Source: Marinifilum sp. D737
GTDB lineage: Bacteria; Bacteroidota; Bacteroidia; Bacteroidales; Marinifilaceae
Direction of reading: 5' to 3'
Length of the DNA stretch: 64,000 nt
NCBI RefSeq assembly: GCF_026672275.1
Contig: NZ_JANQCD010000002.1
Location: forward strand, 1-64,000
The notes below the pieces were generated by a model. The model ran no database searches. It worked only from the letters and a program-made list of their open reading frames with translations, and had not been told where the DNA came from. This document shows positions 44,835 to 54,386 of the stretch, one piece after another (position 1 is the first letter of the stretch; every line of letters begins with the position of its first letter). The position numbers were made by a program, and so were the translations under genes.

Positions 44835-45446
44835 TTATTTCACATGAAAATCCAATAATTTTTCACCTTCCAAATCTGCAACTAAATGATCTCCAATTTT
44901 TACAGGACCAACTCCCTCTGGTGTTCCTGTGTAAATCATATCACCAATTTTTAAGGTAAAAAACTGTGATAAATATGAAATCAGGTAATCAATTGAGAAA
45001 ATCATATTTGCTGTATTTCCAGCCTGAACTCTCTCTCCATTGATATCCAAATTAAAATTCAAATTATCAACCGATTTAAACTTGTTTTTAGGAATAAACT
45101 TACTAATTGGAGCTGCACCATCAAAAGCTTTGGCCTTTTCCCAAGGCAATCCCTTTTTCTTACATTCAGCCTGAATATCACGAGCTGTAAAATCGATTCC
45201 CAGACCAATTTCCTCGTAGTAACGATGTGCAAATTCAATAGGAATATTCTTCCCTACTCTATTAATTTTCACCACCACTTCCAACTCATGATGAATATCC
45301 TTGGAAAAATCGGGATAGTAAAAATCATTATTATTTTTTAACAATGCAGAATCAGGCATAGAGAATACAACTGGCTCCTTAGGTACCGGATTGTTTAATT
45401 CCTTTGCGTGATTTACGTAGTTCCTTCCAATGGCTAATATTTTCAT
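44835..45446 (-). CDS. Fumarylacetoacetate hydrolase family protein
   Basis: This 203-residue protein is a compact FAH-fold enzyme: AIGRNYVNHAKEL at the start, the metal-binding HHELEVVV (about 52-59), then GIDFTARDIQ and a final TGTPEGVGPVKIGD. Relatives hydrolyse acylpyruvates or decarboxylate oxaloacetate. The length matches acylpyruvase-type members. The exonuclease gene lies 30 bases upstream on the same strand and may be co-transcribed. Confidence 0.87.
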   Translation of the reverse strand: MKILAIGRNYVNHAKELNNPVPKEPVVFSMPDSALLKNNNDFYYPDFSKDIHHELEVVVKINRVGKNIPIEFAHRYYEEIGLGIDFTARDIQAECKKKGLPWEKAKAFDGAAPISKFIPKNKFKSVDNLNFNLDINGERVQAGNTANMIFSIDYLISYLSQFFTLKIGDMIYTGTPEGVGPVKIGDHLVADLEGEKLLDFHVK

Positions 45447-45476
45447 TGCAGTAAATCTGATCAGTTATACAATGGA

Positions 45477-46244
45477 TTATTTATTGAATCCACGAAGTTT
45501 AATTTCAGTTAGTATTTTCTTCGTATACAAAGGAAAATCGCTATTCATAACCCAACCATAATAACCAGGCTGTTGCTCCAACACTTCTTCCACAGTTTTT
45601 CCTTTGTTCTTGCCAAAATTAAATCTTTCAACTCCTTTCTCATCAATGATAATAAAACCGGCAAAATCAGCATTTTTATTTTGCGATGAGAATTTCGCCA
45701 AAAAGTCGATATCATTTTCCAATGAATCGTATTTATCCAATTGCGATTTAAGAACCTCGTAAGTTGCTTTGGTATCAGCCTCAGCACCATGAGCTCCTTC
45801 CAATTCCTTATTGCAATAAAAACGGTAAGCAGCTGTTAAAGTACGTTGCTCCATTTTGTGGAATATGGTTTGAACATCAACAAACTTTCTTTTGCGCATA
45901 TCAAAATCGATATCAGCACGCAAAAACTCCTCTGCCAATAAAGGGAAGTCGAAACGATTCGAATTGTAGCCTGCCAAATCGCAACCTTCCAAACATTTAG
46001 CAATGGTTTTACCCAATTCCTTGAATGTTGGCTCATCTTTAACATCCTCATCTTTAATACCGTGAACAGCCGAAGCATGAGCAGGAATATGCATTTCAGG
46101 ATTAACGCGATAAGTTTTTACCTCTTCATCGCCATTGGGATTAACTTTTACGATACATATTTCAACAATACGATCTTTTGCAACATTAATACCTGTCGTT
46201 TCTAAATCGATAAAGGCAATTGGATTCTTTAAATTAAGATTCAT
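45477..46244 (-). CDS. DnaQ-like 3'-5' exonuclease
   Basis: This 255-residue DEDDh exonuclease has motif I IAFIDLETTGIN (D and E ligands), motif II LAGYNSNRFDFPLL, and motif III HGAEADTKATYEVL with the catalytic histidine. The C-terminal extension (about 190-255) includes FNFGKNKGKTVEEVL, a small domain found on several such proteins. It could proofread DNA or process RNA. A dedicated PolC-type fusion is not present. It lies upstream of the FAH-family gene. Confidence 0.87.
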   Translation of the reverse strand: MNLNLKNPIAFIDLETTGINVAKDRIVEICIVKVNPNGDEEVKTYRVNPEMHIPAHASAVHGIKDEDVKDEPTFKELGKTIAKCLEGCDLAGYNSNRFDFPLLAEEFLRADIDFDMRKRKFVDVQTIFHKMEQRTLTAAYRFYCNKELEGAHGAEADTKATYEVLKSQLDKYDSLENDIDFLAKFSSQNKNADFAGFIIIDEKGVERFNFGKNKGKTVEEVLEQQPGYYGWVMNSDFPLYTKKILTEIKLRGFNK

Positions 46245-46607
46245 CTATATATTTATTCTATTTTATTTAGGATATAAAAACCTGAGCTCGATGTAAAATT
46301 CGTCCACAGTTTGATCTGGTTTTGTGTAGAAATTTTCACAAAATCGAGCAGAAATATCGGGATATCTCAAACGATTTTGGGGCAATTTATACCAAAAGCA
46401 GGCAAATTAATAAAGGAAAGCTCTCTTCACAACATCTTCACATTAAAAATTCCTTAAAATAGCCCGCTATTATTTCAGAATTTTTAATGCGAATCTATTG
46501 CAAATATATCTTTCTGTGGATAGAATTTTACTTCGAAATCAGGTTTAACCTAACAGAAATATACTCTCTGTTAGGTTTTTAATATCATTATTTGGAATTA
46601 ATACTGT
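46245..46607. other. Intergenic region between exonuclease gene and dnaN
   Basis: No gene is visible in these 363 bases. A hairpin sits at its right end (46547-46577). I find no consensus promoter for the exonuclease gene. Confidence 0.55.
46547..46582 (+). terminator. Hairpin after dnaN, T-run on the plus side
   Basis: A perfect 11-base stem (46547-46557 with 46567-46577) is followed by T on the plus strand, while the only nearby gene, dnaN, runs on the minus strand. It probably still protects or ends the dnaN message. A plus-strand RNA from the gap is the other option. Confidence 0.55.
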
Positions 46608-47738
46608 TTATGCATTAATCATCATTGGCATTAACAACATCAACACATCTTCGTCAGCATTTTCGTTATCGTATGGTAAGAAAATACCTGCCCTTGTTGG
46701 ATCAGACAATTCAACCATCACATTCGATGATGAAATATTTGCAAGGATTTCCAATAAGAATACTGATTTAAATCCGATTTCCAATTCTTGTCCTTCGTAT
46801 TGACAAAGCAATCTTTCTCTTGCCGAGATCGAGAAATCGATATCCTGAGCAGAAACCACCAATTCATTTGCTTTCAATTCGAACTTAATCAAGTTACTTG
46901 CAGGATTCGAGAATACAGAAACACGCTTTAAAGTGTTGTACAACTCTACTCTGTCAATTGTAAGAACATTAGGATTGTTCTTTGGAATTACTGAATTGTA
47001 ACTTGGATAATTTCCTTCAACCAAACGACAAATCAACTTGTAATTCGATAGTGTAAAGAATGCATTCTTATCATCGAATTCCACTTTTACAGGATTTTCC
47101 TCTTTTGGCAAGATATTGCGTAATAAAGAAGCTGGTTTCTTAGGTAAAATGAATGACGACTCCACGTCAGATCTTCCATCCAAACGTTTATAGCGAACCA
47201 ACTTGTGCGCATCTGATGCTACAAAAGTCAAGTCATTATTACCCAACTCAACAAAAATACCATTCATAACCGGACGAAGTTCATCGTCAGCAGTAGCGAA
47301 TAAAGTTTTGTTTACACCTGTTAAAAGAACATCACTCTCAACGGTAATATTTACCAAACTACTTTCTTCTTTTTCAGGAAGCTTTGGAAAATCTTCACCA
47401 TTCTGTCCAACGATACTAAACACTCCATTTTCTGATGTAATTTTCACAGCCAAAGAGGTACTGTCGATATCGAAAGTTAGTGGTTGTTCCGGAAATTCTT
47501 TTAAAGTATCAGTCAAAATTTTAGCAGGAAAAGCAATCACCCCTTCACCTTCTGAAGTTTCAAGAGGAATGGTGGTAATTAAAGTAGATTCCAAATCAGA
47601 TGCAGTTGCTATCAATTCACCATCTTTAAGCTCAAAAAGGAAGTTATCCAAAATTGGTAAAGTGTTTTTACTACTGATAACTCTACTTATGGCCTGTAAG
47701 TGACTTAACAATTCTGTACTTGATACTACAAATTTCAT
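46608..47738 (-). CDS. dnaN: DNA polymerase III sliding clamp, beta subunit
   Basis: This 376-residue protein forms the ring that holds the replicative polymerase on DNA. Three clamp domains of about 120 residues are evident. The start MKFVVSSTELLSHLQAISRV and the middle FVASDAHKLVRYK are characteristic, and the C-terminus ends in MLMLPMMI, the usual hydrophobic edge strand. I choose the ATG at 47738 over the one two codons upstream. A TAAATTTG box lies at 47839-47846. Confidence 0.95.
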   Translation of the reverse strand: MKFVVSSTELLSHLQAISRVISSKNTLPILDNFLFELKDGELIATASDLESTLITTIPLETSEGEGVIAFPAKILTDTLKEFPEQPLTFDIDSTSLAVKITSENGVFSIVGQNGEDFPKLPEKEESSLVNITVESDVLLTGVNKTLFATADDELRPVMNGIFVELGNNDLTFVASDAHKLVRYKRLDGRSDVESSFILPKKPASLLRNILPKEENPVKVEFDDKNAFFTLSNYKLICRLVEGNYPSYNSVIPKNNPNVLTIDRVELYNTLKRVSVFSNPASNLIKFELKANELVVSAQDIDFSISARERLLCQYEGQELEIGFKSVFLLEILANISSSNVMVELSDPTRAGIFLPYDNENADEDVLMLLMPMMINA

Positions 47739-47986
47739 TTGCATAATATTTAAAAGTTAACCTAAAATTCTATATTTCAACGCTTAAACAAGTTCAAAAC
47801 CGAAGCTTATTTTAGCACAGTATTAAGGGGTGAATATACAAATTTATTAAGGATTGACGATATCCTAAAGACAAAAAAGATTTGCCACTTTACTAAATAA
47901 AATCAGAATTTTATTTAAAAAGAGGATATTACCAATAATATTTAAGATACGAAGTTATTTTGAAATCATAAATATCTCTCTCATAT

Positions 47987-49699
47987 TTATGATCTTGCAA
48001 ATTTTCGTTTCCTCATAAAATATCTTAACACTCCAAAAATCAAAAGTAAAAACAAAGGTAAAACCACATTCACTACTTGCCAAAATAATCTTTCCGATCT
48101 GATTTTGGTTTTATCAAGCATTCTGAGTTTTACCTCACGTGCTCTTAATTCCATCCAACCTTCGTTATCGCACAAATAATCAATACAATTCAAAAGAAAA
48201 CTTCTATTTCCATATGTTTTTCTTGAATATCTATCGTATCCCAAAGCTTCAATCTGCCTGTTTTTTCCAACTCCACGAACCCTGTTTTTAATGATATCTC
48301 CATCAGAAATCACAATCATTTTACTTGGAGAGCTTTCTGATTTAAATGATTTGCGATCGATTCCTTTCCAGGCTCTGTTCTTAAATGCCGATTGAAATTT
48401 CCCTTCAAGCAAAACCGCAATTTTCTTTCTACTCACTGCAAAATCTTCCGGCCTGGGTTGCTGATTCACAATCTCCAAACTTACAATACTTGGCACCTTT
48501 TCCAATCGCGTATAATCAGAACTTGTAAGCAGAGTTGTTTTCTTCACATTAGCATTCTCTCCTACCCAATCAATGGAATTGGCAAATTCAGCTTTTACCA
48601 CATTCAATTTTCGCGTAATCGGATGATGATCCGGTGCGTTTAACAAAGGCGAATAATACCATGGAGCAGGCGTAAATTTCGGTTTTTCTCCGGGCAAAGC
48701 AGTTTGAACGGGAATCAGTTGTCCTTGAATATCCATCACCAAATCAGGATTAATCCTAACCCCATAAGTAAATAACTGGTCTTCGATATTTAATGGTTTA
48801 TAAAAAGCTACTGTACTTTCTTTTACCTGCAGACTATCCATACTCGCCGACACTTCATCCACAAGCCACAGAATTCGTCCTCCATTCATCAAGTATTGAT
48901 CAATCTGATATTTGGCCTCTCTGGAAAATTCATTTCGTGGCTGTGCAATTACCAGTGCTGAATATTTCTTTTTAGAATGATTCAGTTTTTGTGCTGAAAC
49001 TCTATCGACCTCATATTTTTGTAGTAAAGAAGCTGTAAAATCGGCAACTTCAAATTCGTTCAATTCTCCTTGCCCAGTTAAGAAAGCAATATTTTTTGGT
49101 TGTTTACTTTGCAACATTCGAATGGCTTTTGTTAGCTCAAATTCGATGGTTTCAATGGAATGGTTCAAATTTTCTTCGGCAGATAAACCAGTCACATTTT
49201 TCAACAAATGAACCGAAGTTTCCTTTTCCGTATCATGAACTATTATTCCAGGAACAATAATCTTTTGCTTTAAGCTTCCATCGGTAGTTCTTTCCTGCAA
49301 ACTGGTGGGTTTTAATCCTCGTGCAGCCAACTGTTCGTACATTTGGTTCCTTTGCTTGGGATTGGGAATATCACTGATGTTAATTAAGGCATAGTTGATA
49401 TTCACATTTGCATAAGCCTCCAATTCGTCAAGCATTTCAATACTTGCTTTCTGAAGCTTTTTAAATCCATGTGGCAAATCTCCTGCAAGGTAAATTTCAA
49501 AGTATAAATCTTTATCAAGAGAACTCACCAGTTGTTTGGTATTATCTGATAATGTATATCTTTTCTCGGCTGTAAAATCAATACGAAAAAAATAAACCTG
49601 AAGAATAAGAACCAGAACTCCTAATCCAATTAATGAAATCAATAAATTGAGAATATCCTGCTTCCTTCTGTTTTTAATCATAGCTTTCTCTTTTACCAT
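47987..49699 (-). CDS. gldG: Gliding-type ABC transporter auxiliary protein GldG
   Basis: This 570-residue protein has an N-terminal membrane segment (about 17-37), a large periplasmic DUF4350/ABC_transp_aux domain (with FLTGQGELNEFEVADF and ILWLVDEVSASMDSL), and a C-terminal membrane segment (about 542-560) ending in basic residues. GldG works with GldF and the ATPase GldA in Flavobacterium gliding. Here gldA is not adjacent. Its ATG overlaps the gldF stop by seven bases, so the two are coupled. Presence alone does not prove gliding. Confidence 0.9.
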   Translation of the reverse strand: MVKEKAMIKNRRKQDILNLLISLIGLGVLVLILQVYFFRIDFTAEKRYTLSDNTKQLVSSLDKDLYFEIYLAGDLPHGFKKLQKASIEMLDELEAYANVNINYALINISDIPNPKQRNQMYEQLAARGLKPTSLQERTTDGSLKQKIIVPGIIVHDTEKETSVHLLKNVTGLSAEENLNHSIETIEFELTKAIRMLQSKQPKNIAFLTGQGELNEFEVADFTASLLQKYEVDRVSAQKLNHSKKKYSALVIAQPRNEFSREAKYQIDQYLMNGGRILWLVDEVSASMDSLQVKESTVAFYKPLNIEDQLFTYGVRINPDLVMDIQGQLIPVQTALPGEKPKFTPAPWYYSPLLNAPDHHPITRKLNVVKAEFANSIDWVGENANVKKTTLLTSSDYTRLEKVPSIVSLEIVNQQPRPEDFAVSRKKIAVLLEGKFQSAFKNRAWKGIDRKSFKSESSPSKMIVISDGDIIKNRVRGVGKNRQIEALGYDRYSRKTYGNRSFLLNCIDYLCDNEGWMELRAREVKLRMLDKTKIRSERLFWQVVNVVLPLFLLLIFGVLRYFMRKRKFARS

Positions 49700-50424
49700 T
49701 TTCTACTCTTTAAAACTGTTTTTGTAATCAACAAAAAAGCCACAATTACACTTGTAAAATAAACCAGGTCTCTTGAATCCACTACTCCTCGAGAAATTGA
49801 TTTATAATGTTCCTGGATTCCTAAATTGTAAATATCTGATTGTATATTCTGAAAAATGATCAAATCGGCTAAATAATCGAAACCGGTATAAAATAAAAAG
49901 CACAGAATTAAAGCAAGTAGAAATGCTACAATTTGATTATCGGTAACCGAACTGGAAAAAACACCAATTGCAATGTATACAGCTGCCAGCAAAAACAGAC
50001 CAATGAACGATCCCCAGAAAGCACCTGAGTCAATGCTCCCAACAGGATTTCCCAAATAATAAATCGAGAAATAATAAATAAGGCAGAACAAAAGAGAAAC
50101 TGAAATAACCAAAAGGGCAGCAAAGTATTTTGCCACTACAATATCCATCTCCTTTAAAGGTCTGGTATAAACCAGTTCTATGGTACCTTGTTTTTTCTCA
50201 TCTGCAAACAGTCGCATACAAACCGCAGGAATCAAAAACAGATAAATCCATGGAGACATCCCGAACAGAACATCAAGGTTTGCATATCCTGTATCCAATG
50301 GGTTTGTTGATCCGGGAAATACCCATACAAATAATCCTGTTGCAACCAAATAAACTGATAATATCAGGTAACCTGTAAGAGAACTGAAAAAGGTTCGGAA
50401 CTCCTTTATTAGAAGTGCTAGCAT
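49693..50424 (-). CDS. gldF: Gliding-type ABC transporter permease GldF
   Basis: This 243-residue inner-membrane permease has six predicted segments and the ABC-2 features IKEFRTFFSSLTGYLILSVY and CMRLFADEKKQGTIELVYTRPL. It is the membrane partner of GldG and an ATPase encoded elsewhere. A TAATTTTG box (50462-50469, minus strand) stands about 38 bases upstream. Confidence 0.9.
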   Translation of the reverse strand: MLALLIKEFRTFFSSLTGYLILSVYLVATGLFVWVFPGSTNPLDTGYANLDVLFGMSPWIYLFLIPAVCMRLFADEKKQGTIELVYTRPLKEMDIVVAKYFAALLVISVSLLFCLIYYFSIYYLGNPVGSIDSGAFWGSFIGLFLLAAVYIAIGVFSSSVTDNQIVAFLLALILCFLFYTGFDYLADLIIFQNIQSDIYNLGIQEHYKSISRGVVDSRDLVYFTSVIVAFLLITKTVLKSRKW

Positions 50425-50522
50425 AAAATGTGTGTTGTTTTACTATACTACCACAAATTTGCAAAATTATTTTAGTAGAAAAAATTTGTTTTTCAATTCA
50501 TTTAATTTACATAAATTTGAAC

Positions 50523-51638
50523 ATGAAAAATTGCCTGCTGCTTTTACTCTCTTTATTAATTTTCAAGTGCGGTGCTGCACAAGAAAATGATAATAATGAT
50601 ATATTAATAACAAGTATAAGATATCATTATGGCGTGGTTTTACCTCATCATAAATCAATCCGTTATTTGGTTAATGATCAAGTTAGTGCCATTGAGCTGA
50701 ATTTTGGTTTTCTTCCATCAAGAAATCGATCATGGTCCAGATTGTACAATCAACCAGAAATAGGTTTGGGATTTTATCATGGAAGTTTGGGAAATGATAA
50801 AGTATTGGGAAATACGAATGCAATATTTCCATATATCAATTTTAATCTGAAAGACTACCAGAAAGGGAGTTTACGTTTTCAAACAGGTTTTGGAATTGCA
50901 CATACAAAAAAACACTTTCACCCTACAGAAAATTATACAAATGTAGCAATAGGATCAGAATTCAATGCTTTCTTCAAAATTCTATTGAATGGTTCATATC
51001 ATTTCACAAATAAGTGGTCTGCCAATGCAGGAGTAGGTTTTCAACACCTTTCCAATGGTTCCATAAAAGTACCCAACAAAGGACTTAATATGGCGACTGC
51101 AAGTATTGGTATTCAATATCATTTTAATGATTTTCACAGTCCTATTAGGAGGCATTCAAATTTAATCCATCCAAAATTAAATGATGAAATTGTAATCATT
51201 TGGAACAATGGCATAAAGCAAACAGCAGAAAAAGATGATCATAAATATTACAAAACAGGTTTAAGCCTGGGATATTTAAAAGGCATAAATGCCAAACAGA
51301 AAATTGGATTAGGAATCGATCTCTTCTACGATAAATCAGCAAACAGAGGAAAATGGGATTTTGATCCTCAAACCAAATTTAAAGATCGTTTTAGCCAGGC
51401 TATTTTTATATCTCATGAACTAGTTGTACAAAAATTTAGCATTATTGCAAATGTAGGAGCTTATACATTTTTCGAAACAAAACCAGAAAAACCTGTATAT
51501 ACCAGAATTGGTTTAAAATATGAGATAAATAAACATTTTTTAGCCAGCTTAGGTTTAAAAGCTCACTTGGGAAAGGCCGATTATATTGAATGGGGAATTG
51601 GTTATAAATTAAAAACAAATAATAATGAGAAACCATAG
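50523..51638 (+). CDS. PagL/acyloxyacyl-hydrolase-like outer-membrane barrel, copy 1
   Basis: This 371-residue protein has a signal peptide (KNCLLLLLSLLIFKCGAAQ) and beta-strand-rich sequence throughout. The PagL-type catalytic motif is visible as H175 and S177 in HLSNGSIKVPNKGLN. PagL removes a fatty acid from lipid A. This protein is nearly twice the size of PagL, so the second half may form an extra barrel region. I start at the ATG at 50523, dropping a 31-codon extension. It overlaps the DUF2807 gene that follows by 14 bases. A paralogous pair lies directly downstream. Confidence 0.75.
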   Translation: MKNCLLLLLSLLIFKCGAAQENDNNDILITSIRYHYGVVLPHHKSIRYLVNDQVSAIELNFGFLPSRNRSWSRLYNQPEIGLGFYHGSLGNDKVLGNTNAIFPYINFNLKDYQKGSLRFQTGFGIAHTKKHFHPTENYTNVAIGSEFNAFFKILLNGSYHFTNKWSANAGVGFQHLSNGSIKVPNKGLNMATASIGIQYHFNDFHSPIRRHSNLIHPKLNDEIVIIWNNGIKQTAEKDDHKYYKTGLSLGYLKGINAKQKIGLGIDLFYDKSANRGKWDFDPQTKFKDRFSQAIFISHELVVQKFSIIANVGAYTFFETKPEKPVYTRIGLKYEINKHFLASLGLKAHLGKADYIEWGIGYKLKTNNNEKP

Positions 51639-52371
51639 ACTACTAGTTATTTTAATAACATTCTGCCTTTCATCATGCAGTTCTTTTAATCCTTTCGAAA
51701 GAGAAGGAGAATATATTGAAAAGAGAGTAGATATAAACGGAGTAAGTGCAATTAAAAACTTAAATACATTTCAGATTCAAATCATTCAGGATGATGAAGA
51801 ATTTATTTTACTGAAAGGCGGAGAAAACCTGGTTTCAAAAACAAATGTTAGTGTTGCAGATCAACAATTGACAATAGACCATTCATACAACAATAATGCT
51901 CGTAATTTTGATTTAATTACTGCAGAAATTCATTTAAAAGAAGTAACTAAAATCACTTGTTCAGCTCCGGCAAACATTTCAAGTATAAATAAACTTAGTG
52001 GAAATCACCTCGACATTATTGTATATTCGGAATCACAACTAGTTGAAATGAATTTGAATTTAGAATATGACAGCATGAAATTTCACTCATTGGGCTCAGC
52101 AACTGGGGGGTATATTTTTTCAGGAATTTGTCGCGACACTCACTATACTCTTAATGGCGTAATTAATATTAAAGCAGGAGATTTACAGAGTGACAACATA
52201 AGTCTGGCTCAAAATGGTATTGGAGATGCTCATGTTTGGGCAAAAGATAAACTCAGTGTAACCATATACTCTAGTGGTAACATATACTACAAAGGAACTC
52301 CTGAAATTTCCGTAAAAAGAGTTCAGGTAAACAATCAGAATCCAACCGGAGAAGTATTACAAGAAAAATAA
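51625..52371 (+). CDS. DUF2807 (GIN-domain) lipoprotein, copy 1
   Basis: This 248-residue lipoprotein has a lipobox (CLSSC, cysteine 18) and a DUF2807 putative auto-transporter adhesin/head-GIN region forming a right-handed beta helix (repeating strands from GVSAIKNLNTF to IYYKGTPEISVKRV). The function of DUF2807 is unknown. It overlaps the barrel gene upstream, so the two are made together. The next pair repeats this layout. Confidence 0.82.
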   Translation: MRNHRLLVILITFCLSSCSSFNPFEREGEYIEKRVDINGVSAIKNLNTFQIQIIQDDEEFILLKGGENLVSKTNVSVADQQLTIDHSYNNNARNFDLITAEIHLKEVTKITCSAPANISSINKLSGNHLDIIVYSESQLVEMNLNLEYDSMKFHSLGSATGGYIFSGICRDTHYTLNGVINIKAGDLQSDNISLAQNGIGDAHVWAKDKLSVTIYSSGNIYYKGTPEISVKRVQVNNQNPTGEVLQEK

Positions 52372-52534
52372 TATTTTGTTGTTTCACTATTTTGAAGTAA
52401 TTTAAATAGTGCTACTAACCCGTCCCATGATTAATCCATGAGAAGATTTCCAAAGTAATCTCTCAAATTTCAGGATTAACATTTCACATGTAATGTAATG
52501 AGTAATATTTCAACCCGCTTGGAATATTTAATAA

Positions 52535-53644
52535 ATGGACGGTATGAGGTGGATTCTGCTGGTTACACTAATCTATTATTGGAATTGTGGCTTTACTCAG
52601 AAAATTCTTGAACAAAGAACTTTAAGTACAAGCTTTATATGTCATCATGGGTTAAGTGTTCCTAAAACTCCGGAACTCAACTACCTCATACAAGACAAGC
52701 TCAGCGCCAAAGAATTTAGAATTGGAATTCATCCCAATCCAAATAAAAGTTGGATCAATCAATACTCAGTAAGTGAGATAGGCATAGCCTATTATCAAGG
52801 TCCTCTGGGAAATGATGAAGTACTTGGTGAAATAAATTCAATCTACCCATACATTACTTTTCGCTTGAGCAACTGGAGAAACCTAAACCTATTTACAAGC
52901 ATAGGTACAGGAATGGGTATAGTTTCCAAATCATTTCATCCTGTAGAAAATTATTCAAATAAACTAATTGGATCAAAATACAATGTTCATGTGAATTTAA
53001 ATTTCCAACTAAAATATAAACTAGATCCTTTTAATCTAATTGGAGGCATCTACTTTAGCCATATTTCAAATGGTTCAACCAAACAACCTAATAGTGGCTT
53101 CAACTATATCACAAGTAACATAGGTATTTCAATAGATTGGGGAAAAAGAAAAAAAATCAGAAAGGTTGATGTTTTATTTCCCAAATTAAACAATGAATTC
53201 TTCTTGATTTCAAACCATGCTTTTAAGGAAAAAAGTGCTAACGATCCTCACACCTATTATGTAAGCAATCTTTCATCAGGATACTTATGGAGTATTAATT
53301 CAATGCAGCGTTTAGGCTTTGGGATTGATATATTCTATGATGAATCCATTAATCGTGGAGATTGGAATCTTTCTCCTGAAACTGATTTTGAAAATAGGAT
53401 TTACCAAGGAGTATTTATTGGACATGATTTCGTATTTAACCGACTGACATTTTCAGCTCAATTGGGAGTTTACACATATTACCAATCTAAACCAGCTTCC
53501 TCTTCTCTTTATAATCGACTTGCTTTTAGGTATAAAATCGATAAACATCTGCTAATTAATATTGGATTGAAAGCATATTTAGATCAATCGGATTATATAG
53601 AATTTGGTATTGGATATTATTTTAATAAAACCAAAAAATCATGA
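52535..53644 (+). CDS. PagL/acyloxyacyl-hydrolase-like outer-membrane barrel, copy 2
   Basis: A 369-residue paralogue of the gene at 50523, alike along the full length, including GLGNDEVLG-type stretches and the catalytic motif HISNGSTKQPNSGFN (H176, S178). The signal peptide is MRWILLVTLIYYWNCGFTQ, so the start may be the fourth codon (52544). It is coupled to its own DUF2807 gene by a four-base overlap. The gap before it (52372-52534) has a weak hairpin and no clear promoter. Confidence 0.75.
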   Translation: MDGMRWILLVTLIYYWNCGFTQKILEQRTLSTSFICHHGLSVPKTPELNYLIQDKLSAKEFRIGIHPNPNKSWINQYSVSEIGIAYYQGPLGNDEVLGEINSIYPYITFRLSNWRNLNLFTSIGTGMGIVSKSFHPVENYSNKLIGSKYNVHVNLNFQLKYKLDPFNLIGGIYFSHISNGSTKQPNSGFNYITSNIGISIDWGKRKKIRKVDVLFPKLNNEFFLISNHAFKEKSANDPHTYYVSNLSSGYLWSINSMQRLGFGIDIFYDESINRGDWNLSPETDFENRIYQGVFIGHDFVFNRLTFSAQLGVYTYYQSKPASSSLYNRLAFRYKIDKHLLINIGLKAYLDQSDYIEFGIGYYFNKTKKS

Positions 53645-54384
53645 AAATCAGCCATTACTTACTCTTTTTATTCTACTTACTTGTTTCATCCTGTTCATTT
53701 ATCAATCCTTTTGAAGACAGTGGAACAGAAACTGATGTACTATTCGAAACCAAAACATTTAATACAATAGTTCTTGAGGGCATTTTCTCTGTTACCATCA
53801 TTCAGGACAATAGTCATTCCATTTATTTTAAAGGAGGTGAAAACATTCTTGATAAATTTTCATTTACTGATCAGGAAAACACACTTATTTTAAGGCATAG
53901 TTATAGCAATTGGCTGCACAATTTAGAAATTCCAATACTTGAAATTCATTGTTCAAAACTAAATGAAATCAAATTTCATACATCATGCAATCTTCATAGC
54001 AAGGGAACACTTTCAGGTGATAAACTAGCAATATACCTGACAGAAGAAGCTGACATTGTAGAAATGAATTTAAACTTGAATTTTGAAACTTTTAACTTTG
54101 ACAGTAGAGGATCAAGTTCCGGAAAACATACATTTAAAGGCATATGCAACAACGCACATTTTACACTAAATAGCAGTAACAACATACTCGCTAATAAATT
54201 GGAAACTGATAAAATGAGAATTGGTCACAACGGACTTGGCAATGCTCACATTTGGGTAAATGATAGTCTGAATGTAACATTCTACAATTCAGGTAATGTA
54301 TATTATAAAGGAAGTCCTCACATTACTGTTTACAGAGTTCAAGTCAATAACCAAAAAGCTTCCGGCCAAGTATTATCACAGTAA
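53641..54384 (+). CDS. DUF2807 (GIN-domain) lipoprotein, copy 2
   Basis: A 247-residue paralogue of the gene at 51625: lipobox (LVSSC), then the shared SFINPFED start, the same beta-helix pattern (IVEMNLNLNFETFNFDSRGSS) and a nearly identical end (YYKGSPHITVYRVQVNNQ). The copies are clearly diverged, so the duplication is not recent. Its stop lies two bases from the convergent lpxB stop. Confidence 0.82.
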   Translation: MKISHYLLFLFYLLVSSCSFINPFEDSGTETDVLFETKTFNTIVLEGIFSVTIIQDNSHSIYFKGGENILDKFSFTDQENTLILRHSYSNWLHNLEIPILEIHCSKLNEIKFHTSCNLHSKGTLSGDKLAIYLTEEADIVEMNLNLNFETFNFDSRGSSSGKHTFKGICNNAHFTLNSSNNILANKLETDKMRIGHNGLGNAHIWVNDSLNVTFYNSGNVYYKGSPHITVYRVQVNNQKASGQVLSQ

Positions 54385-54386
54385 TG

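Noticed and set aside
50512-50519. TAAATTTG box directly before the first PagL-like gene
   Set aside because: It lies only three bases before the ATG, so transcription would start inside the gene, and the -33 spacing is too long. Chance in AT-rich DNA is likelier.
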